A stretch of 64,000 bases of DNA from contig SKCR01047725.1 in NCBI GenBank assembly GCA_019454045.1, positions 1 through 64,000 on the forward strand, in the 5' to 3' direction. Positions within the stretch are counted from its first letter, which is position 1. Each line of letters opens with the position of its first letter. The position numbers and the translations under genes are program-made. Positions 1-20,149 of this stretch are shown here, one piece after another. Origin of the DNA: Zanthoxylum bungeanum (lineage: Eukaryota > Streptophyta > Magnoliopsida > Sapindales > Rutaceae). Under the pieces are notes generated by a model. The model was not told where the DNA came from. It did no database searches and worked only from the letters and a program-made list of their open reading frames with translations.

Positions 1-136
1 AATTATGTTTGATTATCATTTATCTGAACATGATTCAAACAGTTAAATAAGAACAAGATGGTGCCAGTTTCGATTGTTTTTTTAATCTAGCTTGTTTTCT
101 AACTGTTGTTATGGTAATGTTTGAATGGACGGATAG

Positions 137-8026
<7,890 letters not shown>

Positions 8027-8116
8027 AGATCATTCAGACAAGAATTCATGCTCTAAGGAATCTTGGTTTTTAAGTGACCCTCTGCATTGCAAATGTGAGT
8101 GCGTAGAAAATGCATA

Positions 8117-8122
8117 AATAAA
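8117..8122 (+). promoter_or_regulatory. Possible poly(A) signal of the aminotransferase gene
   Basis: AATAAA lies about 90 bases after the stop codon in an AT-rich 3' UTR. Position and sequence fit a plant near-upstream element; the cleavage site cannot be read. Confidence 0.4.
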
Positions 8123-8836
8123 AGTTTATATTAAGACAATTCCGGTATTTTGATTTTGGTGTTGCATTGACTTTCCACCAAAACTTGATATGTTTATTTA
8201 GCAGATGAAAAATGAAAGTTGTGACAGTTATTTATTTTTATAAAATTCAGTGATTTTTTTTGGTATTTTCTTCATTTTATAAAATGAGGATGAATGTATC
8301 ATATTTACACACACCGTTTCATGGGGATAAATCATAAAGCTACAAGCAGTCTTACTAGTGAGAGCTCACTAGGAGTATTGTTGGTCGAAGGAAAAAAGTT
8401 GCTCAGGGTAGAATAAGAAATCAAATAGCATGTTGTTAGGCCATGTTCTCTTGATTGAAATGAAACAAGAGAGGAAAGGAATACCAATTTCTTTCCCATT
8501 TCCATTATTTGATTATACAAATGGCGAAGAAATTTTGAATTTATCTAAAATTGTGGAATTTATATTCCTCACCAAAAGCTCTTGCATACAGGAAAGACTG
8601 AGAAATGGATGAGAATTCAAAAGGAGAGGAGAATAGCTGTAGGAATTTGAGTGCAGGTGCTGTGAGTTTGATGCATTGGGGGTGGTAAAGGGAAGCTAAG
8701 CTAGGGAAGCCATGGGCAAGGCTTGATGCCAACAAATGCGTAAAAAAGTTTGTTGAAAAACTAGATTAGGCTCAACCTTTTTCAGAACTATTTTGTATTA
8801 GAGTCCGCTATCATCACATCCGGGCCGTTTGATCAA

Positions 8837-8837
<1 letters not shown>

Positions 8838-8877
<40 letters not shown>
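8838..8877. repeat. (ATT)n microsatellite
   Basis: About 13 uninterrupted ATT units. Confidence 0.95.
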
Positions 8878-8879
<2 letters not shown>

Positions 8880-9008
8880 CTTAGCAAAATCCAGTACTAG
8901 AGCCCCTGAACCCGTTGATTTTATGAATTTCAAAGGTAAAAACAAAATACAAGTGTCGTTTGTGGGATATTGAATTTAAAAATAGTTAAAATGTAAAAGG
9001 TTCCATCC

Positions 9009-9057
9009 AACCGGGAGTCGAACCTGTGCTAATAACTACTATACTAAGAAAGCTGAA
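9009..9057 (-). repeat. tRNA-like (SINE-head-like) fragment
   Basis: On the - strand, TAGTATAGTAGTTATTAGC (9046-9028) resembles a tRNA D-arm/box A, and GGTTCGACTCCC (9024-9013) is a near-consensus box B. The anticodon arm that should separate them is missing (only 3 bases between), so this is not a functional tRNA. It is probably a relic of a tRNA gene or a SINE head. Confidence 0.35.
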
Positions 9058-10229
9058 CCAAACCTAAATTTAACCCAATTCAAACTCCTCTACAAAAGAA
9101 AACAAATCTTTCATTTTTTTTTTATATTTGTTTTGTTAGTGTTTATAATAAATTTTTTTCTTAAAAAATTCTACTTATATTAATAATTTCTTTTACAATT
9201 ATTATTATTATTGTTTTAAATATGTCTTTTTCTTCTTTTGTAATATTTTTTTAAAAAAAAACTATTTATTTATTATATTATGAATAATAAAATAAAATAA
9301 ATTCTATTTAGTTTATTAGCTTAATAAGAAATGAAATTAACTATAAACCATGTATATTCATATAGTTTATGAAGTCTAACTCATTTTATGTTTTAATTTT
9401 TTTGATATAATAAAATTGCTAAAATTTATCATTAATTGTCAATTTATTATGAGATTTTAATCACAATAATATAAATGTTATCATGGTAATTTTTTTTATA
9501 GTGTCTGCAAAATTATTTATATTCATTAATAATTTAATTTTTTTAATTACATTAATTATTAAATAACATTGAATAAATAAATTTTAATTGCAATTTAAAA
9601 TAATTTATTTATTTATTATTTTATTTTTTACATTAATTAATTTATAGTTTTATTATTTTTATATAAATTTAATAATAGTACGGATGGTTTAATGCAAAAG
9701 GGTAAATTTATAAAGAAATTATGTAATTTCCTTCCCACAAAAATTTCACGTACAAAACAAATAATGAAATTAAGTTTCATCCTCCTTTCATTTCCTCACT
9801 CTCATTTCTTCCGATCAGGGTCAATTCTGAATATTTGAGGCTCAATGTCATTTTTATATTTTAAAGCACATGACCATACAATAATGTTATGATAAAAAAA
9901 TCGCATTGCCATTAGTTATTTGAGGCTATATAATTAAAAAAAAATGGAGGTGTCTTCGACTTTGCTTCCAACCAAACACCATCTTAGAGTAGTTAAAAAA
10001 AAAAATGAACAAAGCAAGAGATTTTGATTACATTCTGTACATCCAATGATTTACATACAGAGGTGGAAGGAAGAACTATAGAAAAAACTACTAGTAACTT
10101 ACCCGCAAGAATCCTACAAACAATAAAGTTGATATGTACACTTTTGACAAACTTTCTGACAATCAGCCTTCTCTTAGTTCATCTGTTAAGTCTTTCATCT
10201 TGTTTCTTTCTTATTGGAATTTTTTTATG

Positions 10230-12510
10230 TCAATGACGAGCTGTTGGACTCCTTAGGCCACTCAAGTTTTCAAGCTTCTCTAGATAGGAGAACTTCTTTG
10301 TTGGGTGCGATTGCAGAACCTTCGACCTGACAGTTGGAGTTTCATATTCCCTTTTTAATTTGTTATCCGTCCAGAGATTCTCCTTCTTATCAGTTTTTTC
10401 CGGTTCCACTTCCCAACCCATAAAATCTGAGAGCGTCATTGAATTTGGTGTATCTGGCATGTCTTCGCCTTCAAATTTTGGAGAGACTTGGACAGGTTCT
10501 GCCTTCTGAGCTTGGGAGTCAGCAAAAAGGACATCATCAATCCTAGACATTACTGTGTGAGCCAAACTTTCTATTATCCTGGAATAGCTCTCCAGGATAG
10601 CATGTCCAACGTCCTGTGTAATTTCACAACAACATATTCTAAGTCTCTTTAAACTTGTAAAGTCATTTGAGAATCGTAGAAAAATAAAATGAATGTTGTT
10701 CCGAATACGTACCACCCGTTGTACTGTGTCAAGATTGTGAAATTCCAACTGCTGTTTGAGTTTTTTCCTTGGATATGCGTTTTTGGATTAGAGTTTCGCT
10801 TGAAACTGTTCTTTCTCTGTCTTGTCCATTAGGAGCAGGATGGTTTCTGCTCTCTCCTCAAACAGTTCTCTCTTCTCCAGCTCATGCTCCCCAGGATGAT
10901 TTTCCATCCTTATAGTTCATCTTCCTCTTCCAAATCACGATAGAGGCTTCGATTCTGTTCTTCAGATCACAACTGAGTGCTCATTTGACAAGTCCATGGT
11001 CGCTAGGAATTGTTCAGGGTCGAAGTGGTCTACGGTTATGCTCTTGTAAATTATATCACCGAGGCTGGCTCTCCCATTCTACCAAAACATATTAGAAATG
11101 AAAAGTCAATGTAAAGAATCTTCTTAAAATGAGAAAGTTTTATTTGTGTGTGTATATATTACCTTTGGGAGTGATTCAATGTAGCTTTCAGGAATCTCCA
11201 TTTCGGATAGTACTTGAGCATTTATGGCCATGGCTGCTTTCAGAACTTGATTTACAGAATCCTTCTGAGCTTGTATCCTTCTTCTTGCCTCTTCTGATAG
11301 CCCCCCATTTTGGGGAACCTTAACAGTAGGAATCCACCACTTGTCCTCGTGCCTTGTGGGTGTTTTGTCTGAGTCATTGTCTTTCTTAGACGGATACCAG
11401 AATTCATTTTCATATCCGAAATCATCTAGGCATTCCTATTCATTTTAATAATATGTGACCAGAGGTAAGACTCTCTGTGAAAAACAAGTTCATGCAGAAC
11501 ATTAACTCTCTCTATCTACTGTAAATAATGCAGATACTTACAATAAGCATGGCATCAAGTTTGCCAAGTGCAGGTATATCCATGCATAGATCATTTCTTT
11601 GCTTCGTCACCATAATCTGTCAAATTAGGACAAGGTGAGATTCAGGAAATATGTTTAGTACAAATGTGCTTAGAATGAGAAGAGAGATTGTATTACCTCC
11701 ATACTTGTACCATCCTTGGATTTCTGCTGTGAAGGAACAAATTCAACAATGTAATCACTTACGGATAGAAGCCAACTAATCTCTTTTCTCCATCTTGCTT
11801 TTCTCTCTGGGGGCATCGGCTCTAATTTCCTTTGTTCTCCGAAAATAGACGCTGCGTTTGTATTCGAACAGAAGACAGTTGAAGAACATGAGTCAGGATT
11901 TTCAGGATACACAGTTAATAAGAGCAAATGCTTCCATATTAATGACAGCAGAGCATTTTTATCATTTCAAATACCAGCAAGGTTTGTAATGGCATTTGAC
12001 AAAGCCAAAGCGGAAGAAACACCCTTTCCACCACCTGACATATCTTCACCCAGTAGCAGCTTTGCAAACTTGTCCTTCATCATTTCAACATCTGCAATAA
12101 AAGCACAAATAGAAAATCGTCTTAGAATGTGTTCGTGTTCGTGTTCTTGACTGATCTGTAGAATGATTTCTGATATAATGAATTGAACCTGAGGGTTGCC
12201 TGTCTCGAGGACTTGGAAGAGGCAGAGGAGGAGGAGCATCATGCCTTTCGCGAAGACTTTGTGCCGGAGGACCATCAACAGACTCCATTCTACGCGAAAT
12301 AGGACCTCTTTCCCGAGACAATGCAAAGCTTAACCTCTGATCCTCCAACGATAAGTCAGGTAACGCCATATCATCATCAACATTCCCTCCATCATTTGAT
12401 TCATCAAGAATCACACTGTGCACTTGTCTTTTTCGTGTCCCGAACATCTTTTTCAAGCTTAAAGATCTCAATTTCTGAATGCTATGCCAACGTTCCAATG
12501 CTCGAACCAT
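10230..12510 (-). CDS. RopGEF: Rop guanine nucleotide exchange factor (PRONE domain), damaged in exon 6
   Basis: RopGEFs activate plant Rho (ROP) GTPases at the plasma membrane, for example in pollen-tube tip growth. Exons on the - strand: 12510-12189, 12091-11975, 11851-11697, 11616-11542, 11435-11163, 11078-10713, 10613-10230. The start MVRALERW is typical of the RopGEF8-13 (pollen-type) group. The PRONE domain starts in exon 2 ([20 protein letters not shown]); [11 protein letters not shown] is in exon 5; [20 protein letters not shown] opens the last exon. The C-terminus ([19 protein letters not shown]) also matches this group. The first five exons and the last join in phase. Exon 6 does not: its frame meets TGA after the NEHSVVI segment (about 10963-10961). 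Homology then runs in another frame, returns, and meets TAA near 10790, with extra unmatched sequence before LDTVQRV. So this is either a pseudogene, or sequencing errors or an unusual splice pattern affect it. Confidence 0.85.
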
Positions 12511-13790
12511 TGAAAAGTGAATCTGTCCCTTAAATTTCTTCTTTGTTCAACAATTAAACAATGAAGAAATGAACCCACAAAGCTTGTAAAATCAAAAACC
12601 CTTTATCCTTCTCTGCTTGTCTCTGTGTTGTTATTCGAGACAAAATAGGAGACGGACAAGCAATCTTTTTTCTCTCTAAATAAGAATCTATAATTATAAA
12701 AAAGTTGAAATTTCTTTCAGCTGGCAAAAAGCTAATAATTTGTGAATGAATGGTTGAGAGGCCAAGCTGGCAAAAACCCCGGGAAAAACATAACTGTATA
12801 ACACTAACTTTGTTTCTTAACTTTGCGGCCCTCCCCTTTTCTCTCAGGCCTTCAACATATATTAAGACGATTACATTTATAAATTTAGTCAACAGTTCCA
12901 ATTTTCAAAATAACAATGACTTTTAATTAAGATGACACACTTTTGTTTATTATTATTAAAAAAATAAAAATTCAGAAATATGTCAACATATATGATTTCG
13001 TCTGTTACAAAACCAAATAATTCTTCCCCACACTCGATGACAACACCGGCTCGACCCTTTTATTCGATATATAATTATCAAAGTTTTTATTTATTTTTTA
13101 GCAACATGAATATAAAGATGACATAAAAATCTTTCTTTAATTAAAGAAATAGCATAATGTAGGAATTAGAAAGTCGTTTTTGTTAAGGTTGTATGTTTTT
13201 TCAACTTACCCAAGTCTAAATTATTAGGATCCCTTAAAGGTGCTAATCATGTGCAGATCCCAAAAATATATAATTTCTCCGTCAATTATTATCAACTAAA
13301 ATTTGAAAACAATCTCATATGATAACATTATCTCATGATTATTTTTTAATGTGTGATATCTTCTCATATCAGAAACAAATAACATCTTAGCTTTTCTTAT
13401 CTATGAAGATGAAATATGGAACAAACGTATTATAAAAGTAAAATATAATTATTAAAGCTTTTATTTCTTTTACCAATAATAGTACATAGATAACACAAAG
13501 TCTTTCTTTAATAATGAAACAGCATAATGGGTGAATCATCATTTTTTATTTACTAACTTTTAAAAACAATCATATATGTTAGAAATCGAAATAAGAGAGA
13601 TGAAGAAAAATATACTACTTTTCTTAATTTCAATATGAATTACAAATTACCTTTATATAGATATTACAAAAGGATCAATATTAATTACATATCAACTAAC
13701 AATTAATATTAATATCATATCAAAATTTGTTCTTATCTGAGAGGGTTTCAAAACATCATATCGATGTTGTAATTCATTCACAGAAGTTTT
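12511..13790. other. Upstream region of the RopGEF gene: no other gene
   Basis: 12511 onward holds the presumed 5' UTR and promoter of the RopGEF gene (pyrimidine/purine-rich up to about 12560). The rest is AT-rich with no ORF I can assign. The promoter elements could not be fixed. Confidence 0.5.
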
Positions 13791-13811
13791 ATATATATAT
13801 ATATATATATA
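13791..13811. repeat. (AT)n microsatellite
   Basis: About ten AT units. Confidence 0.9.
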
Positions 13812-13875
13812 AATGGAAATTCCCATGAACAAATCATGATTCGCAAAGTCGATAGTTTATCAAGTATATAGATTT

Positions 13876-14132
13876 TGTTGTTTGGAGTGTTTGGTAACTG
13901 AGAAAGTTAGAGAAATTACTGAGAAAATTATCACAAAATTGAAACTTTTTACTTATATTCTCATTAATGAAAAATGATGAGATACACTTCTATTTATAGT
14001 TATATCTTAAGTCACAATCAAGCATAAGCATAGCATACGTGCACATACATCTTTAACTAAGCATGAGCCTTCAACCTCAACTGATCATCGTCTAGTAACA
14101 GCACACACGTGCACATTCCTTATATCATATCA
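13876..14132 (-). repeat. 3' LTR of a truncated Ty1/copia element
   Basis: 257 bp running TG...CA on either strand. On the - strand it starts TGATATGATATAAGG next to a polypurine tract and ends CCAAACAACA. It carries a TATA box (CTATAAATAG, 13999-13990). It sits immediately 3' of the RNase H remnant of the same element. Short LTRs like this are common in small copia lineages; the lineage is not assigned. Confidence 0.7.
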
Positions 14133-14147
14133 TCCCCCCCTCCTCAA
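14133..14147 (-). other. Polypurine tract of the truncated copia element
   Basis: On the - strand GAGGAGGGGGGGA directly precedes the LTR. It would prime plus-strand DNA synthesis. Confidence 0.7.
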
Positions 14148-15446
14148 ACTCAAGGTGGTTTGGAATCACATTGAGTTTGCTGCGGAATCTGGAAAATGAA
14201 TCAAAGGAGAATAAAGACTGAAGCCAAGTGAGTTCTGCACAAGCTGAAGCAAATGCCCTGTACTCAGATTCAGTACTAGATCTAGATCTAGCCACTATTT
14301 ATTGCTTTTTGGAGAACCAAGAGATGAGATTGTTACCCAAGTAAATACAATAAGCATTGATGCTCTTTCTGTCATCTAGATCAATAGCACAATCTGCATC
14401 AGTGTAGGATGTCAAGGACATGTTGCCTGTGGGAACAAACTGCAACCCATAATGGATAGTGGCTTGAAGATACGTTTGCAGGCTTGCCAATGCATATCAG
14501 TGGCTGAGCTTATAGACAAAGTATGCCAAGTCTGGTCGTGTTAATGTGACATACTGAAGGGCACCTACTATACTTATGTACTAGGTGTTGCCAAGAGTTC
14601 TGTGTAACTTGGAGGTGGTACTCATGGGGGTATCATAGGGCTGACAACTAGTTGCTCATGTTAACTTTATGCAAAATATCTTTAATGAATTTTAATTGAC
14701 TGAGATGTAAACCGACTACTATTCTCACAACCTCTTTCCCAAGGAAATAACTAAGTTTACCAATGTCTTTGAGAGCAAATGTAGTGTTGAGAAGATGAAT
14801 AAAGGATTAATTGACAGGAGAATCAGATCATGTGATAAGGATATCATCAACATAGACAAGAACAATCATAATGGAACCTTGGTCATGTTTCAGGAATATG
14901 GAGCTGTCAGCTCTGGAGTTGGTAAATGACCATTGAATCAGATATGGATTTAAGTTTTTCATACCAGGCTTTAGGGGGGGGCCTGTTTGAGACCATAAAG
15001 AGCTTTTTTGAGCTTACACATATACACAGCAATGTAGTACTTTGGAGGCCTTCAAGTTGCTTCATAAAAACTGACTCAGTCAGAGTCCCATGAAGAAATG
15101 CATTATTAATATCAATCTGTCTGATTTTCCGATTGTACATAACAGCAAGGGACATTATGACTCTTACTGTGGATTGTTTCACAACTGGGCTGTAAGTATC
15201 AAATTAGTCTACACTTTTGGCTACCAACCGAGCTTTTGTATTTGACCACAAAACCATCAGGGTTTCTTTTATTATGAAATTCCATTTGTTTTCAACAAGT
15301 TTTTTATTGGCATCATGTGGAATAAGATTCCATGTGTTATGTGGAAAAGTTATTTTGATTATCTCCAATGGTAAAAATGATATGAAGTCTGATACAATAA
15401 TCTTCACTGCCATGATTAATTCCTTCTCTGAATCTGAATAAGCCAT
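14148..15446 (-). pseudogene. Ty1/copia pol remnant (RT and RNase H)
   Basis: Read on the - strand in several frames. RT: MAYSDSEKELIMAV (15446 on), then VIMSLAVMYNRKIRQIDINNAFLHG (about 15155-15080), then VYVDDILIT around 14855-14830, which keeps the YVDD catalytic motif. RNase H: GLQFVPTGNMSLTSYTDADCAIDLDDRKS (about 14455-14365), then SRSSTESEYRALASACAELTW (about 14290-14230). Frames are interrupted repeatedly. Gag, protease, integrase and the 5' LTR are absent, so the element is 5'-truncated. Confidence 0.85.
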
Positions 15447-16985
15447 GATAATCTTTCAGAAAATTGAAAGGTATTGGATGTAAACTGACAACTAGGACTT
15501 ATAATACCCTTAAAATATCTACTTAAACATGTAATTTTAAATCATTATTACCCGTTTGATGGACCATTCATAAAATCATTTTCTCACACGAGTGAGAGAT
15601 TATTTGTTGAAACTAACTTGATAACTTATAAACTAGCCTGCCAATTTTCAACCAAACATATCCTTAATGCCCAAGATTTATTCCCTGATTTCAGAAGACG
15701 CATGCATCTAATCGCCTCTTCAAGTATTCTTCTTCACATTTTGACTCCCCCCACCACCACCACCACCACCACCATCATCATCGTATCATCTTTTTGTTTG
15801 ATTGTGTTTCCAAATGGCTGCAAATGAGTTTGGTTCATAAAATTTCAAATTATTTTTCCTGCAACATTAGACCATATATGATATAGAAGAGGCGTTTAAA
15901 CTGTAGCTGAATTCAAGTTCTATATCAATACTGCCGCATGTTTGACAAAATCTCCCAAAGAAGAAATATATCATATATGCAGGAATCAATACCAAAGTCA
16001 GATTGGTAAATTTGGACAGTTTGTAAAAGCATACAGAATAGTGTTTCATCAACGGATGGCCGCCAGAATTAAACAAAACCAAATAAATATACTTTTTAAG
16101 AATTTAGAGTTAAAGAAAAAAGGGTCATCAGATAGGAGCGAAAGACTTGCGGTTTAATAATCACGTATTATCATCTGAACTATGCTTTAAATCATCACTG
16201 ACCCTTCATTTAAATTTTCACTATATACAAAAACAAAAAAAACAAAATAGTACTAAAACTACAAAATTAATGCCTCAGAAACAAGGCAGTACTTGTATTT
16301 TTGTGAAATAATTCAATGTCGAATAAAACAAAATAATTTACGTAAAACTTGTGACCTAATTTCTTTTCTTTCATTTTCTCAGCAACCAAACAGAAAGGTA
16401 AAAAAAAAAATGTTAACAAAGAGAGAGAGCCTCATAGAGAAGATTAGTCGTATCGACATGGATTGATTCAGACATATGCTTGTCTATAGTTAATTTATAA
16501 TCATCGGCCGGTGCAGTAAGCAACCCACAAAATGTAAAATAACTTTATGACCCAAAAAAAAAACCTAATTTTAAGATTTTGCAACATTAAAAAACTTATG
16601 AAGAATTATGAGGGACTCAGAATATGGGTGGTGATATAATAGGATGGTCGGCAAGGCTAATTTCTTAGCCAATTACGACGAACGAGACCTTTCACTGTGC
16701 AATCGTCACCGTCCCCCCAACTCAAATTACTTTTCGAATTTAAATTTAAAAAAAAAAAAAAACACACACACACAAACGAAACAGAAATTCACAGTCAGCC
16801 ACGGCTTCCTTTGATTCACGGCTGAATTACAAAACCTTAACAAGCTTAACCGAATGTAAGCAAAGTGAGTACAGAAGGCATAACTGGGGATCGTTAGCTG
16901 ATACTTATATAGAGACGCTAATGGGAGCTAGGGTTTTGTTAAGATTTATAGGGTATGCGGAGGTGCACGGTAATTAAAAGAGACG
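15447..16985. other. Non-coding region with a CCA-rich microsatellite
   Basis: (CCA)n/(CAT)n run at about 15750-15780 and a CACA-rich run at about 16762-16773. The ORFs here (60-71 codons) show no homology. A possible - strand promoter at its right end is listed separately. Confidence 0.5.
16904..16936 (-). promoter_or_regulatory. Possible - strand core promoter with telo-box
   Basis: Read on the - strand: AAACCCTAG (16936-16928, a telo-box as found in promoters of plant translation-related genes) is followed by CTCTATATAAG (16914-16904), a good TATA box. A transcript would start near 16875 and run left. No ORF or known RNA is recognised there, so the product is unknown or the gene is gone. 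Confidence 0.3.
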
Positions 16986-17972
16986 TGCTTTTCCCCCTCT
17001 CATCTGACACACACACACCCCCTCTCCCAATTCACTCTCCTCATTCAAATGACAATAATATCCATATGCTTTTCACTTTTTGATTTATTTATTTTATTTT
17101 CTTATTTTAATTATAATTTATTTTATTTTATTTTATTTTATTTTTTGATTTAATTCTTCTATTTTTTATCTCATTTTTTAAATTTATATTTTTTTTTCTC
17201 TTTTACTTATTTAATAGTCTTTATATATTTATTCTATTTTATAATAAATCTTTTATATTTTTATATTTATTTTTATTTATTTTGTGTTTCTTTATTTATT
17301 TAATTTTCTTTTGATTTTTTACTAATTTATTTAACACTATTTATATATAATAGAAATTGTTCTCTTTTATATTATTAATAACTTTTTAGAGAAGAGTACA
17401 TGTAATAACACAAAAGAAATATATGAAAATATGTAAAAACATAAATTCTAATTTATGTTGCCTCCAAAGTCTTTTCATGGCGCACTTGGTGATATAAATT
17501 TATGTTTTTATATATTTTCATATATTTCTTTTTTTGTGTATTATTACATGTACTCTTTTTTGAAAAAAAAAATATTACTAACATAAAAGATATCATTTTC
17601 TATTATACATAAGTAGAGTTAAATAAATTAATAAATAATTAAAAGAAATTAAATAAACAAATAAACGCAAAATAAATAACAATAAATATAAAAATATAAA
17701 AGATTTATTAAACAAATAAAAGAGAATAAATATATAAAGACTATTAAATAAGTAAAAGAGAAAAAAAATATAAATATAAATATAAAAAAAAAATGAGATA
17801 AAAAAAAATTAAATCAAAAAATAAAATCAATAATTAAATTATAAAGTAAAATAAGAAAATAAAATAATTACATAAAAAAATTAATTATTTAAAGAAGTGG
17901 GCTGTTATTGTCATTTAATATGGGAGAGAGAGAATTTGGGAGGGGGGGCTTGTGTCAGCGAGGGGAAGAAGT
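16986..17972. mobile_element. Foldback / long-TIR transposable element
   Basis: Two arms of about 460-480 bp (about 16986-17448 and 17497-17972) are inverted copies of each other around a spacer of about 50 bp that contains TTTTCATGGCGCACTTGG. Outer ends: GCTTTTCCCCCTCTCATCTG at left, and on the - strand CTTCTTCCCCTCGCTGACAC at right. The left arm is T-rich and the right A-rich, with several small indels between them. No ORF. The size, near-total inverted repeat and lack of coding suggest a foldback or MULE-derived element. The target duplication could not be identified. Confidence 0.75.
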
Positions 17973-18429
17973 AACTTTCTTATTAATATATATGATACCT
18001 ATTAGGATGGAATTGATGGTGGATATCAAATGAGATTATCGCTTTATTCGGTTACACCAAATTGACACTAAAAATACACTCTAGATAAAATTAAAATTGA
18101 AAATAAAATAAAAAATTCAAAATTTTATGTCAGTGTCATTTGAGACTGTTCTATATATAGCCTTCAATGAGTTGAGTATTGAGTTTTGAGAATGTATGGT
18201 AAGGTATGGTAAAATAAAGAATTTTATTTGGGATGAAGTGTAAAGAGAAAGTATAGTTATTGAAGATGATTCGATGGTTTGCAAAACTCATTTGATCATA
18301 CTATTCATAACACTCTAAATCGTAGTGTTTCATCATTTTGATATTATTTTTTTTACTAACTTTACCTTACTTTACCTTCTAATACCTTCCAAACAAACAC
18401 AATAACGTTATCAAACCATGATCGTAATT
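17973..18429. other. AT-rich spacer, nothing recognised
   Basis: No ORF, repeat or motif that I can support. Confidence 0.5.
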
Positions 18430-19620
18430 TACTATCACTTGTATCGCTCAAGTAATATAATGATAAAAGTCAGATATCGTACCCATAGAGACTTATTATT
18501 CCACTTATTAATACAAAAATTAACCTACTTAACTAATACTTAAATAAATGGTTGAGAGAGAGAGATTAAAAATTAACTGAAAAATAACTAAATAACAAAT
18601 AAATAACTTTTGGGAGAAGACATTATATGATAGAAGAACTTAGGGTTGTAACTTCATCTAAGCACGCAAACAATGAGTTCATGTACTTTTCATTCAATTT
18701 GGTTGTTGTTACGGATTATTAACCTAGAACTTTAAACTCTCTACAAGCCTCTTTCGATGGTCAGATAGAAATATTCTGATTAAGTCAATTAATTATATGT
18801 CTATATTAATTAACTTAAACTAAATCTATTAAGATCAAGTTCTAATATTAGCTAAGCATGCCCTGCATGTATATGTTTATCCTGCAAGGAAATCTATTCA
18901 CATAATTAGATCATGCGTTATTATTCCCAAGACTAACCCAAATTTCATTTGTCGAGTTCCTTGTGATTTACCACGACTATTCTATTGTTGGCTAGACAAT
19001 AAAATATATATTAACAGAGAATAATAAATCATCAAAGAACGCACCCAAAAGAATAAAAAGATACAATTCAATTAATTATACATGTGCTTGGGATCCATTG
19101 CAATTCTAAATTAATGATTTAACTACTCATAATGCTCAATAAATCCAAGCTAATCGTTATTACAAAACAAGAATGCATAAAGAATAATCTAGAGAATGAA
19201 CGGAAGAAAGAACTTTCGTTTGCAGTCTTCCACTTCAATCTCCAACATCGGTTGATGCACTCGTTCTTGCCTTACTCTATGTGTTTTTCTAATGCTTTGA
19301 GGCTCCAAAAATATGTTATGAGTCTTTCTAATACGGTTTATGACAGACTTGTGCTTATATATGAGGTTTTGGGAGGTCTTTTTTCCTTTGAAACTCGGAT
19401 TTCTCAAGCTACTATGACATTCCTCTGTGTCGAGGCACCCGTGGATGCGTATCTGTTACGAGATTATCGTACCGTAAGTATACGGTGTCAAATTTTAGTA
19501 AAAGATAATTAAGTGTGTCGAACCCACATGGAGTGGAATCGAATTTACACTAAATAAAAGAGAATAATGAAGCTACAAATATAAATCCTTTTACAACTCA
19601 AAGTAAGTCTCTTTCACCTA
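18430..19620. repeat. Decayed LTR-retrotransposon-like repeats
   Basis: Two stretches resemble a motif widespread in plant LTR-element non-coding regions. One is ATCGCTCAAGTAATATAATG...ATCGTACCCATAGAGACTT at about 18442-18495. The other is TATCGTACCGTAAGTATACG...GTGTCGAACCCACATGGAGT at about 19465-19535. A 126-codon ORF between them (19132-19512) has no recognisable domain. No LTR borders were found. The family is unassigned. Confidence 0.4.
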
Positions 19621-19624
19621 AAAA

Positions 19625-20145
19625 AAGAAAATATACTAAGAAGGTGAAGTCTAAGCCGCATCGTAGTAATAATTTTGATTACTCTGTTTGGGATCATTTT
19701 GAGAATGGCAGATTCTCGTTTCCATGATACTAAAAATTTACGTACCCATATAGATGTGAGGTGTAAGAAGTACCCTTATAGAGTTGTTGACCCTAAACAA
19801 CAAACCTTGAAATATGAAAAAGTAGTAGATGATAAAGGGGTGGGTAACTTAAAAGTAGTTCATTTTACTATTGAATAAGAAGGGTTATGCTTGCTAGGAT
19901 GATAATAGTTGATGAGTTAGCATTTAAAATGATGGAAGAGGAAGGATTTATGAATTATTCTCAATATTTGAATCCCCGAATGATAGTTCCTTCTCGTATA
20001 ACTATTGCAAGAGCTTGTTTGAAATGTATCAAATTGAAAAGATGAAATTGAAAATATAATTAAGTCTCAACGTGTGTGTCTAACCACAAATACTTGGACT
20101 TCAATTCAAAATTTAAATTATATGTGTCTCACAGCTAGGGGAAAA
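19625..20145 (+). pseudogene. hAT transposase N-terminal remnant (BED zinc finger)
   Basis: Reading frames give SVWDHFE (19683-19703, BED-domain start), then LRTHIDVRCKKYPYR, then MIIVDELAFKMMEEEGF, then NPRMIVPSRITIARACLK, then RVCLTTNTWTSIQNLNYMCL. These follow the order seen in plant hAT (BED finger/RICESLEEPER-like) transposases. Stops and frame changes separate them. The first cysteine pair of the BED finger is not seen. The remnant ends where Tat1 sequence begins, near 20148; the catalytic core and the dimerisation domain are absent. Confidence 0.8.
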
Positions 20146-20149
20146 CTTT

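Larger units (their letters stand above)
8027..10229. other. Intergenic region between two convergent genes
   Basis: Holds the 3' UTR of the aminotransferase gene, then AT-rich DNA. At about 8430-8560 and 9760-9990 there are GGAATACC/TTTCATTTCC-type segments and AACCAAACACCATCTTAGAG that resemble ends of an old MITE, too decayed to call. The (ATT)n run and the tRNA-like fragment are listed separately. No gene seen. Confidence 0.5.

Noticed and set aside
12554..12901. 115-codon - strand ORF upstream of RopGEF
   Set aside because: Lies in the presumed 5' UTR/promoter, no homology, biased low-complexity composition.
19132..19512. 126-codon ORF between decayed repeats
   Set aside because: No recognisable domain, lies within LTR-like repeat DNA, and an opposite-strand ORF overlaps it.
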